NCBI GenBank assembly: GCA_023300365.1
Contig: JALZWD010000040.1
Location: 1 to 6,333, forward strand
DNA: 6,333 bases
Direction of reading: 5' to 3'
DNA from: Flavimaricola sp.
GTDB taxonomy: Bacteria > Pseudomonadota > Alphaproteobacteria > Rhodobacterales > Rhodobacteraceae
Both the position numbers and the translations under genes were made by a program. Numbering within the stretch: position 1 is the stretch's first letter; the number at the start of each line of letters is the position of its first letter. The notes below the pieces were generated by a model. It worked only from the letters and a program-made list of their open reading frames with translations, had not been told where the DNA came from and made no database searches. Positions 1 through 5,652 of this stretch are shown piece by piece.

Positions 1-818
1 CCGCGCAGCACAAGAAGTGCGCCCAACGTCAGCATGGCCGATTGGAGCAACATCCGAAACGCTTTACTGGCCGAGGCCATGATTTCAGACGGATCACTGC
101 CCGATTGGTTGCTGGCCAAAGTGGTGGTGTGCATGCCTTCCCAACGCTCGGTGATGGCGTGGCTCATGCCCATGGCGATTGTTGCCTCAGCGCCGCGACG
201 GCCCCGATCGGCAAATTCGCGTTCGATCATATCATGCAGGCCAGATTTTTGGATGGCGGGCCCTGTGACACGCTGGTTCAAAAAGGCGATCACGGCCCCC
301 ACCAAAGCACCGCCCACCGTTAAAAGACCAAGCCATGGGTGGATCAAGAATAAGACCGCGAGAAACAAAGGCACAAAGGGCAGATCAAGCAATGTCGTGA
401 CCGCAGGGCCGGAGACAAAGTTGCGCAGGGTATCAAGATCGCGCAGCGGCTGTGCCTCGGCGGCGTAGCCCTCGTCGGGCAGGCCGGAACTGAGCCACTT
501 GCGAAAGGCGGATTTGCCCAATGTGGCGTCCAATTTGAGGGCCGCACGCGACAACATCCGTGCGCGCAACGCATCAAAGAAGGCCAGAAAACTGTAGAGA
601 ATAACCACAACGCCAAACAGACCGACCAGCGTTGGGATCGACCCCGACGACAGCACACGGTCATAGATTTGCAGCATATAAATGGAGCCGGTCAGCATGA
701 GCACATTGACCACCGCACTGAACGCCAAAACGGTGATCAGCGTTGGCCGCAGGTCATTTTGCGCCTTGCGATAGGCGTTGACCTTTTTTGGGCTCTCTTT
801 TTGTGTATCGTTTTGCAT
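1..818 (-). CDS. Type I secretion ABC transporter permease/ATPase, PrtD family (partial)
   Basis: This is the N-terminal 272 residues of an inner-membrane ABC exporter of the PrtD/HlyB class; the reading frame is clean and runs off the left edge. In this family a transmembrane domain fused to an ATPase forms, with a HlyD-type adaptor and a TolC-type outer-membrane pore, a channel that moves proteins with C-terminal signals straight out of the cell. The family hallmark is at about residues 38-56 (VNVLMLTGSIYMLQIYDRV). Hydrophobic segments lie at about 26-46, 62-81, 141-160 and 163-180, and another begins near 256. Family members are about 550-580 aa, so the Walker A, signature and Walker B motifs must lie outside the window. 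ATG at 818 is the first standard start with a usable upstream site (AAAGGG, 9-base spacer). A much stronger AAGGAGG at 850-856 is too far away to serve it. The adaptor gene would be expected beyond position 1. The cargo is not shown by the sequence; the beta-helix gene at 5653 is a candidate. Confidence 0.93.
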   Translation of the reverse strand, partial: MQNDTQKESPKKVNAYRKAQNDLRPTLITVLAFSAVVNVLMLTGSIYMLQIYDRVLSSGSIPTLVGLFGVVVILYSFLAFFDALRARMLSRAALKLDATLGKSAFRKWLSSGLPDEGYAAEAQPLRDLDTLRNFVSGPAVTTLLDLPFVPLFLAVLFLIHPWLGLLTVGGALVGAVIAFLNQRVTGPAIQKSGLHDMIEREFADRGRRGAEATIAMGMSHAITERWEGMHTTTLASNQSGSDPSEIMASASKAFRMLLQSAMLTLGALLVLR

Positions 819-849
819 TCCGTTTAGCCCTTTGGCGGTCGTGCAGAGC

Positions 850-856
850 CCTCCTT
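850..856 (-). promoter_or_regulatory. Strong Shine-Dalgarno AAGGAGG displaced from the exporter ATG
   Basis: A seven-base perfect anti-16S match on the minus strand lies 31 bases upstream of the exporter ATG at 818, too far for that start. No ATG, GTG or TTG lies within normal range. An in-frame ACG (842-840) sits 7 bases downstream and would add eight residues (TAKGLNG after the initiator). ACG starts are very rare, so the ATG stays the preferred start. Confidence 0.4.
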
Positions 857-1018
857 GTATGCGGTGACGCACAACCAAACGGAGACTCTCAATGGCGAAC
901 CTGCACAAAGCTGGTGGCGCTTTAATGGCAACGATCTGTCTTTATCTGGTCAACAATCGAGGTCAGGCGCTACCCACATGGCCATTTGGGCACATCTTTG
1001 CGCAAACGGCCCCCTTGG

Positions 1019-1036
1019 CAGGGGTTTTACCCCCTG
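1019..1036 (-). terminator. GC-rich hairpin after the glycosyltransferase stop (possible terminator)
   Basis: CAGGGG and CCCCTG pair around a 6-base loop (TTTTAC on plus). The hairpin lies about 40 bases beyond the minus-strand stop at 1075. A competing pairing of CCCC at 1011-1014 with GGGG at 1021-1024 uses the same strand. There is no T-tract on either side in the minus-strand direction, so it is not a classical intrinsic terminator; it may only slow polymerase or protect the 3' end. Confidence 0.3.
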
Positions 1037-1074
1037 GGGATTAAGGTTTTGTCATGATTGCCGCGCACCTGAGC

Positions 1075-2130
1075 CTAGGATTTCGCAGCGAAAGCCTGTG
1101 TTGCGGCCTCGGGAGAGAGGACGTCGCGCACATATTTGGGCGGTTTGGCATCGGCGCTGGCCACAAGGATGGTCCAAGCCTCGCGGAAATAGCCTTTGAG
1201 TGCTAATTGCCCGGCCTTGGCGATGGAATAGGCCCAGCCCCCGAGACGATTTTGAGGATAGAATTTGCGCATGAAGCGCATGCGGGCCCGGTATTTGAAA
1301 TAAAGCGAAAACGGCGAGGCGGGGCGGCCCAAGGTGGGAGAGCCAATCGCAGTGCCGGCCTTATGAAAGACCACCGCATCGGCGCAATAGGCCAAGGGCA
1401 AATCACCGCGCCGCAGAGCCCAATCAACCTCTTCGTAATAGAGGAAATAGCTTTCCTCCATTGGCCCTTCGGCCTCGTAGAATTGACGGCTGGCGACCAT
1501 GCTGGCGCCTGTTACAAAATCCAGCTGCGCGGCGTTCGGTGCGGAGGTATTGGCGAAAGACTGGCCAAGGCCGATATTGCCGGTGACGCCAGTTTTGGCC
1601 TTGAGGGTACCGCCGTCGATCTGGATCATATCGGGGGTGTCGTAATAGACGACCCGGCCCGACATCAGCGAAAACCCACCTTCGGGTACCCGGGCATTGG
1701 CAAAGGCGGCGGGCGTTTGTGGCGGCACGGAGCTGTCTGGGTTGAGCACCCAAAAGCGATCAATGGCGGGGCGCGTGGCCAGATGGGCCAGGCCCACATT
1801 AACGCCGCCGGCAAAACCACCGTTCACGCCGGTTTCGATCAGGGTCAGGTGCGGGGTGGCTTTTGCTTCGAAAGCGACCTCTGGGCCGTTAAGCATCACA
1901 GGTTTGGCGCAAGGCGTCAGATCAAAGGGGCACTCCTGGGGCACATCAAATGCGGTGGCCCCGGCGGCCCAATCACGGATCAGGGCGACGGTGCCATCGG
2001 TGGAACCATTGTCGACAATCGCCACTTCAAGCGCCACGTCGGCGGCCGCCATCAGGCTTTCGAGAGCTTCGAGGATAACATCAGCCGCGTTGAAGGTGAC
2101 GACAACAACGCCAAGAGTGGGCAAAGACAT
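1075..2130 (-). CDS. Glycosyltransferase family 2 protein (rhamnosyltransferase-like)
   Basis: A 351-aa inverting glycosyltransferase with a GT-A fold, resembling WbbL/RfbF-type rhamnosyltransferases that add a sugar from a nucleotide-sugar donor to a growing surface polysaccharide or lipid-linked acceptor in the cytoplasm. Visible motifs are VVVVTFNA at 8-15 (nucleotide-binding strand), VDNGSTDG at 39-46, NGGFAGGVNVGL at 103-114, LNPDSS at 129-134 (the DxD-like metal/nucleotide site), DFVTGASM at 204-211 and FLYYEEVDWALR at 229-240 (catalytic acid region). HKAG at 256-259 and an aromatic/basic stretch at 277-291 follow the family pattern. There is no transmembrane segment. I chose ATG at 2130 because the domain begins at once after it; an in-frame TTG at 2145 would add five residues and neither has a strong ribosome site. 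It is divergent from the acyltransferase at 2374, consistent with a polysaccharide locus. Donor and acceptor cannot be read from the sequence. Confidence 0.93.
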   Translation of the reverse strand: MSLPTLGVVVVTFNAADVILEALESLMAAADVALEVAIVDNGSTDGTVALIRDWAAGATAFDVPQECPFDLTPCAKPVMLNGPEVAFEAKATPHLTLIETGVNGGFAGGVNVGLAHLATRPAIDRFWVLNPDSSVPPQTPAAFANARVPEGGFSLMSGRVVYYDTPDMIQIDGGTLKAKTGVTGNIGLGQSFANTSAPNAAQLDFVTGASMVASRQFYEAEGPMEESYFLYYEEVDWALRRGDLPLAYCADAVVFHKAGTAIGSPTLGRPASPFSLYFKYRARMRFMRKFYPQNRLGGWAYSIAKAGQLALKGYFREAWTILVASADAKPPKYVRDVLSPEAATQAFAAKS

Positions 2131-2373
2131 GAGAACCAATTCCAAAGAGTGTGGGGTTGGTGCGACTTAGGCGATCTGGGACAGAAAAGCGACCCGATTG
2201 GACTTTCGCATGCGAAAAGGCCGGGATTGCTGCAACAGATCAACGTCAATGGCGATATTGTCGCAGAGTGCGGGGCGTTTTCTTTATGTTGAGGGGGATA
2301 TGCTGGCTCTGACTTGATCGGAGCGGCCTGCTTGGGCTAGGCCAAAGCTTAAACAAGTGAGAGGCCCTGCCTG
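2131..2373. other. Divergent intergenic region between glycosyltransferase and acyltransferase
   Basis: These 243 bases must carry promoters in both directions. The clear element is a perfect 14-bp palindrome at 2204-2217. TTGACG on the minus strand (2249-2244) is a good -35 match, but nothing like a -10 sits at the right distance. On the plus strand I see no convincing sigma-70 pair. GGCCT (2325-2329) can pair with AGGCC (2339-2343) as a small leader hairpin just before the acyltransferase ribosome site. No real gene is seen. Confidence 0.6.
2204..2217. promoter_or_regulatory. Perfect 14-bp palindrome, candidate operator
   Basis: TTTCGCATGCGAAA is its own reverse complement over all 14 bases. 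It lies 73 bases before the glycosyltransferase start and 156 before the acyltransferase start, a position where one dimeric repressor or activator could control both transcripts. With no loop it is a poor RNA hairpin, so a DNA-binding dyad is more likely. The binding protein is unknown. Confidence 0.45.
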
Positions 2374-2874
2374 ATGTCTGAGACAACCCCACCGCTTAAG
2401 GCCAAACGCCGCGGGCTTAATCGTCTTAAGGAAGTGCGCAATGCTCTGATCGCTGTGCGCAGGCTCTATTACACCAAGCTTTGGGGCATGGATATTCATC
2501 CCACGGCACGGTTTTCTCTGTCGACCAAGTTTGACCAGACCTATTCGGCGGGGGTGCATATCGGCGAGAAGACCTACATGGCGTTTGAGAGCCGTTTGTT
2601 GAGCCATGATATGTCGCGGGGCCTGTATTTGCATACGCGGATCGGCAAGCGGTGTTTTATTGGCGGTCGGGCGTTGATTATGCCGGGGATCACCATTGGC
2701 GATAACTGTGTGGTGGGCGCAGGATCGGTGGTGACCAAGGATGTGCCGGATCGGTGTTTGGTGGCGGGGAATCCGGCGCGGATTTTACGCGAGAATATCG
2801 ATGTGGGTGATTTTGGCCGGTTTAACGATGCCGATGCGGCGGAATCGGCCCTTGTGGCGGCGGGGCAGGCCTGA
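2374..2874 (+). CDS. Hexapeptide-repeat O-acyltransferase (LbetaH / WbbJ-CatB type)
   Basis: A 166-aa soluble acyltransferase of the left-handed parallel beta-helix class, which usually works as a trimer and moves acetyl from acetyl-CoA to a sugar hydroxyl. Residues 1-38 are basic with a short helix ([10 protein letters not shown] at 30-39). The coils begin with [10 protein letters not shown] (40-49) and [11 protein letters not shown] (61-71). H78 in LLSHD (75-79) is the likely catalytic histidine. The strongest hexapeptide run covers about 88-123 ([28 protein letters not shown]), ending in the family signature VAGNPARIL near 129-137. The 29 or so residues after it are acidic and look unstructured. 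ATG at 2374 has GAGAGG at 2359-2364 with a 9-base spacer. The stop is 5 bases before the SGNH hydrolase, so the two form an operon. The nearby glycosyltransferase suggests surface-glycan O-acetylation; the substrate is inferred. Confidence 0.9.
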   Translation: MSETTPPLKAKRRGLNRLKEVRNALIAVRRLYYTKLWGMDIHPTARFSLSTKFDQTYSAGVHIGEKTYMAFESRLLSHDMSRGLYLHTRIGKRCFIGGRALIMPGITIGDNCVVGAGSVVTKDVPDRCLVAGNPARILRENIDVGDFGRFNDADAAESALVAAGQA

Positions 2875-2879
2875 GGGCT

Positions 2880-3581
2880 GTGATACTGAGACGCGCGGGC
2901 TTTGGTGTTGTTTTATGTTGCGCGGCACTGTGGTGGGGCCTTCGCACGCCCCTGCCCGAGGCGCCACGAGACATTCCTTTGCCTGTGCAGAGCCTATCTG
3001 AGGCGCCTGTGCGCTTGGTGATTATGGGCACGTCTTTGACCGCACTGTATGAGTGGCCCGCAGCCGTGGCCGCAGGGCTTGAGGCCTGTTTAGGGCACCC
3101 GGTTGAGATGACGCTTGTTGCACGGCCCGGCGCGCAATCGCCTTGGGGGCTCGCACAGATGCCGCGTGTGGCACAGGCCGCACCCGATATTGTGGTGCTT
3201 GAAATGGCGATCAATGATGCCGATCTGCGCGACGGGATTTGGTTGCGCGACAGCGCGGCATCGCACCGGGCGATGCTTGGGGCGATGCAGGCCCTGCCCG
3301 CCCCACCGCAGATTGTGATGATGACGATGAGCCCCGCAGAAGGCCCGCGGGGCTGGGTGCGATTTCGGCTGGGGGCGTTTTATGCGATGGCCGTGGAGTT
3401 GGCCGCCGAGGCCGGTTTGGGGGTGGTGGACCTTTATCCCCGCTGGCTGGCTTTGCCGCGTGCCCAGCGGGGCCTTGAAGAGGATGGGTTGCACCCCGAT
3501 CCAAAGGTGGCCGAACCCTTGATTGCGGGCGCTTTGCTGCCCTATCTGGCGGCGAGCCGTGGTGTGGCCTGCGGGCCGTGA
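2880..3581 (+). CDS. Membrane-anchored SGNH/GDSL-family hydrolase
   Basis: A 233-aa predicted esterase of the SGNH superfamily. After two arginines (4-5), residues 6-21 are hydrophobic; I see no clear signal-peptidase or lipoprotein cleavage site, so it is probably tethered in the inner membrane facing the periplasm. The proline-rich stretch 24-43 would be a linker. Catalytic blocks are visible: IMGTSLT at 48-54, where GTS replaces the usual GDS and S52 is the nucleophile; G84 as the block II glycine; AIND at 110-113 with N112 for the oxyanion hole; and DGLHPD at 202-207 giving D202 and H205. All four key residues are therefore present. The start is GTG at 2880, the first start after the upstream in-frame stop. 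GAGGG overlapping the acyltransferase stop lies only 2-3 bases before it, so translation is probably coupled. An obvious possibility is removal or transfer of an O-acyl group on the glycan served by the preceding enzyme, but lipase, thioesterase or other ester activity is not excluded. Confidence 0.85.
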   Translation: MILRRAGFGVVLCCAALWWGLRTPLPEAPRDIPLPVQSLSEAPVRLVIMGTSLTALYEWPAAVAAGLEACLGHPVEMTLVARPGAQSPWGLAQMPRVAQAAPDIVVLEMAINDADLRDGIWLRDSAASHRAMLGAMQALPAPPQIVMMTMSPAEGPRGWVRFRLGAFYAMAVELAAEAGLGVVDLYPRWLALPRAQRGLEEDGLHPDPKVAEPLIAGALLPYLAASRGVACGP

Positions 3582-3720
3582 GATACATCATAAACCTTTG
3601 ATACATATCACTTAGTAAAGCCCTAAGCCGCAGAGCGCCGCGCCTGTGTTTGGCGCAACTTGGGCTGTCTGATTGTAGGATGTGGTCTTGAGATATGACC
3701 CATGATGCAAGAGGACCGAT
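3582..3720. other. Spacer before the spike genes with short repeats
   Basis: These 139 bases separate the acyltransferase/SGNH pair from the spike pair and probably hold the spike promoter. GATACAT occurs at 3582-3588 and again at 3600-3606, 18 bases apart. The second copy is part of TGATACATATCA (3599-3610), an inverted repeat of TGATA/TATCA with a 2-base centre. CTTAG (3611-3615) pairs with CTAAG (3623-3627). GCGCC (3640-3644) pairs with GGCGC (3652-3656) around a 7-base loop; no T-tract follows, so termination is doubtful. No clear -35/-10 pair and no TTAA-N7-TTAA CtrA site are seen. The spike-base ribosome site is GAGG at 3711-3714. Confidence 0.55.
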
Positions 3721-3987
3721 ATGCCCGCAATTGATGATTTTGCCACCCTAAGCGCCAGCCCCGAAGGGCCAATCCAACATGCCGCGACCGTAGCACCCAG
3801 TGATACCAATGATTTGGCCCATGTGACCCGGGCGCTTTATCTTGGGGCGGCGGGGGATGTGGCCGTACAGATGAAAGACGGCACGGCGGTGACTTTTGTT
3901 GGCATGGGGGCGGGGTGGCATCCGGTGCGCGTGGCGCGGGTGATGGCCACGGGCACGACGGCCTCTGATATTTTGGGCTGCTGGTAA
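3721..3987 (+). CDS. GTA-type head-spike base protein (RCAP_Rcc01079 family)
   Basis: An 88-aa protein without signal peptide or membrane segment. The core from about residue 35 to the end (VTRALYLGAAGDVAVQM, then VTF, then HPVRVARVMATGTTASDIL and a terminal W) matches my recollection of the small family annotated as spike base protein, RCAP_Rcc01079 family. In Rhodobacter capsulatus, Rcc01079 (GhsA) is the base of the gene transfer agent head spike, which with its partner GhsB lets the particle bind the capsular polysaccharide. Residues 1-34 are polar and alanine/proline-containing, as expected of a docking arm. ATG at 3721 has GAGG at 3711-3714 with a 6-base spacer. The stop overlaps the next start (TAATG), which fits a base-plus-fibre pair. 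The assignment rests on motif memory, not on a search. A prophage or other particle is an alternative owner, since no capsid genes are visible. Confidence 0.72.
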   Translation: MPAIDDFATLSASPEGPIQHAATVAPSDTNDLAHVTRALYLGAAGDVAVQMKDGTAVTFVGMGAGWHPVRVARVMATGTTASDILGCW

Positions 3988-5465
3988 TGATTGGGGTTGG
4001 TGTCAGGCTTGGGGCGGGGCCGTGGTCTGTGGGGGATGGGATTGGCACTAGCAGTGGTGTTGGTACAGGCTCTGGAGCAGGGAACGAAGCTGTGTTGGCC
4101 AGCCTGACGGCCACGCCAACCACGCGTTGGCACCCTGAATTTTCCACTATCACAGAGGCCGGTGGCCGTGTGACCCATGCCGCCGACTTGATGGGGCTGG
4201 CGGATGTCAATGAAGGGGCCGCAGGGATTGGCCCCAAGGTGATGACCGATGCACGTGGGCGAAAGTTTTGGCGATTTGAGGGGGCCGAGTACCTCGATGT
4301 TGCCGCCGGATTGGTGAGCGATAGCCGCGATATATCGGTGTTTGTTGTGGGCCGCGTGCCGCGTATATTGCCACAAGCCACGCGGTTTCTCTCGTTGGGC
4401 AGTCGCAATCAAGGCACCCAGCGCAACACATTGAACGGGCCTTTAGAGGCGCGATTATATGCCAATAGCATGGGGCATCTGCAGTCGTTCTCTAAGCTGG
4501 CCTATACCGCGCCCACGGGCGGGGAACATATGGTGCCGGGGGCTCAGCTACAGGTGATGGGGGCTGCCACCTCTGCAAACGGTACGCGACTGATTTTGAA
4601 CGATCAGGGGGCGGATGTGGGCACGCCCTTTAACGCCACCGGGATCATTGGCGGCGAGATCGGGCGCTATGCCTGGAGTACGGGAAATTCGGGCACATGG
4701 GCGCAGTTTGATCTGTATGAGATGGTGGTGTTTTCCCCTGGTTTAGACCCTGTAACAGCCGCGCAGGTGAGCCAAGATTTGATGGCGGCGCACGGTGTGG
4801 TGCCTGTGGTCAATCAGCTGATTTTGGAAGGCGACAGCATTACCCAAGGGGTATTTGATGTGACCCCTGCCCTGTCGTCTGGAGCGGTACTGACCGAGCC
4901 GGGCATGGGGCGGATCGCGCAGGATTGGCGTGTGATAAACAAAGCCAGTTCTGGCAACCGGGTGTCGCATCTGGTGACCAAGCGAGAGGCCAACAACGGC
5001 TGGGCCACACAGGTTTTGGCGGGCGGGCGCAATGTGATGGCCTTTGAGATCGGCCGCAATGATTGGGGCTCTGAGACCGTGGCAAGCCATTACGCCAATG
5101 TGGTGGCCTATCTGACGGCGCCTGTGGCGGGGGTATTGCCGCGTGGTTGGGACGTGCGCGTGATGATCAATATCGCCACCGGATCAAGCTTGATGCCGCA
5201 GACGCTTGCCTACCGAGACATGCTGCGGAATCCGCAGTTCTTGGTCGATTGTAGCGCAGGACCGGGGCAGCCCTATGACGGTATGCTGCGCGTGATTGCG
5301 ACTGATTTGATCGAAGACCAAGGGCAAACAGTGTTTCAAAGCACGACGGATGCGCAAGACCCGACCTATTATGCCAATGACGGAACGCATCCCACTATTT
5401 TGGGCACACAACTGCGCATGACCGGGGGCGAGACGCCAGAACATGGCGTGGCTTGGGGGCTTTGA
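3987..5465 (+). CDS. Spike-fibre-like protein: lectin-like domain fused to SGNH esterase
   Basis: A 492-aa protein whose start overlaps the spike-base stop by one base. Residues 1-35 are a glycine/serine-rich flexible arm with no signal peptide. About 89-272 looks like a concanavalin A/LamG-type beta-sandwich: KFWRFEGAEYL near 93, SVFVVGRV near 117, and a closing block (IGRYAW, then FDLYEMVVFSPGL) before a helix ending HGV. This fold commonly binds carbohydrate. From about 278 an SGNH hydrolase domain follows, with EGDSIT (S284 nucleophile), G323 in KASSGNR, GRND (N358) and DGTHP (D465, H468), so the whole catalytic set is retained. By its position it is probably the fibre, equivalent to GhsB, mounted on the preceding protein. 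I infer that it binds and de-esterifies (for example deacetylates) a cell-surface polysaccharide during particle adsorption. A cell-surface or secreted esterase unrelated to any virion is the alternative. The domain calls are firmer than the spike role. Confidence 0.75.
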   Translation: MIGVGVRLGAGPWSVGDGIGTSSGVGTGSGAGNEAVLASLTATPTTRWHPEFSTITEAGGRVTHAADLMGLADVNEGAAGIGPKVMTDARGRKFWRFEGAEYLDVAAGLVSDSRDISVFVVGRVPRILPQATRFLSLGSRNQGTQRNTLNGPLEARLYANSMGHLQSFSKLAYTAPTGGEHMVPGAQLQVMGAATSANGTRLILNDQGADVGTPFNATGIIGGEIGRYAWSTGNSGTWAQFDLYEMVVFSPGLDPVTAAQVSQDLMAAHGVVPVVNQLILEGDSITQGVFDVTPALSSGAVLTEPGMGRIAQDWRVINKASSGNRVSHLVTKREANNGWATQVLAGGRNVMAFEIGRNDWGSETVASHYANVVAYLTAPVAGVLPRGWDVRVMINIATGSSLMPQTLAYRDMLRNPQFLVDCSAGPGQPYDGMLRVIATDLIEDQGQTVFQSTTDAQDPTYYANDGTHPTILGTQLRMTGGETPEHGVAWGL

Positions 5466-5652
5466 GGCGGTTTGGGCAAACCATTGCCATCTTCGGGCGG
5501 TTTTTAGCGGAGCTTCACTACGAAATGTCTTTATTTTTTGGGAGCCTCCACGGTTTTGCCCAACTTTTTGCGCAGCCGCACCAATATTTTTCTGGATATA
5601 GGCCGGGTGTCGATCTGATCGAATGTTTGTACTGGCTACATTGGAGTTTCTT
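5466..5652. other. Spacer between spike fibre and beta-helix gene
   Basis: No gene is supported in these 187 bases. A small hairpin, GGTTT (5469-5473) with AAACC (5478-5482), follows the stop at once; it is short and has no adjoining T-run, so it is at best a weak terminator. T-rich patches occur at 5530-5539 and 5564-5569, and base composition already shifts towards A/T here. No convincing promoter pair is seen, although the distance suggests that the beta-helix gene has its own. Confidence 0.5.

Larger units (their letters stand above)
819..1074. other. Intergenic spacer between exporter and glycosyltransferase
   Basis: There is no convincing gene in these 256 bases; the open frame here on the plus strand lacks any recognisable domain and has no ribosome site. 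The spacer should hold the end of the glycosyltransferase transcript and the exporter's promoter. On the minus strand, TTGACC (953-948) and TGCCAT (930-925) are separated by 17 bases, about 107 bases before the exporter ATG. The -35 matches well but the -10 only weakly, so this promoter is a guess. A 10-bp palindrome TTTGCGCAAA lies at 997-1006 and a GC-rich hairpin at 1019-1036. Confidence 0.6.

Noticed and set aside
344..664. A 106-codon minus-strand frame within the exporter gene
   Set aside because: It is out of frame with the PrtD-family reading frame, which is open from 818 to 1 and carries the family motif.
1207..2292. A 361-codon open frame on the plus strand opposite the glycosyltransferase
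   Set aside because: It lies wholly antisense to a gene with clear family motifs, has odd Gly/His-rich composition and no domain, and lacks a ribosome site. Long antisense frames are common opposite GC-rich genes.
2300..2317. A five-codon leader frame (ATG to TGA) behind GAGG at 2291-2294
   Set aside because: It is too short to support, has no regulatory codon run such as repeated His, Trp or Leu, and its ribosome site may be chance in a G-rich tract.
3582..3720. CtrA-type TTAA-N7-TTAA site expected for a GTA-linked promoter
   Set aside because: I looked for it in the spacer before the spike genes and found no such pair of half-sites.
3623..4412. Two overlapping minus-strand frames of 261 and 191 codons opposite the spike pair
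   Set aside because: They are Pro/His/Arg-rich shadows of the plus-strand genes and show no domain or ribosome site.
5469..5482. A hairpin after the fibre gene as intrinsic terminator
   Set aside because: It has only five base pairs and no adjacent T-run, so it is not reported as a terminator.
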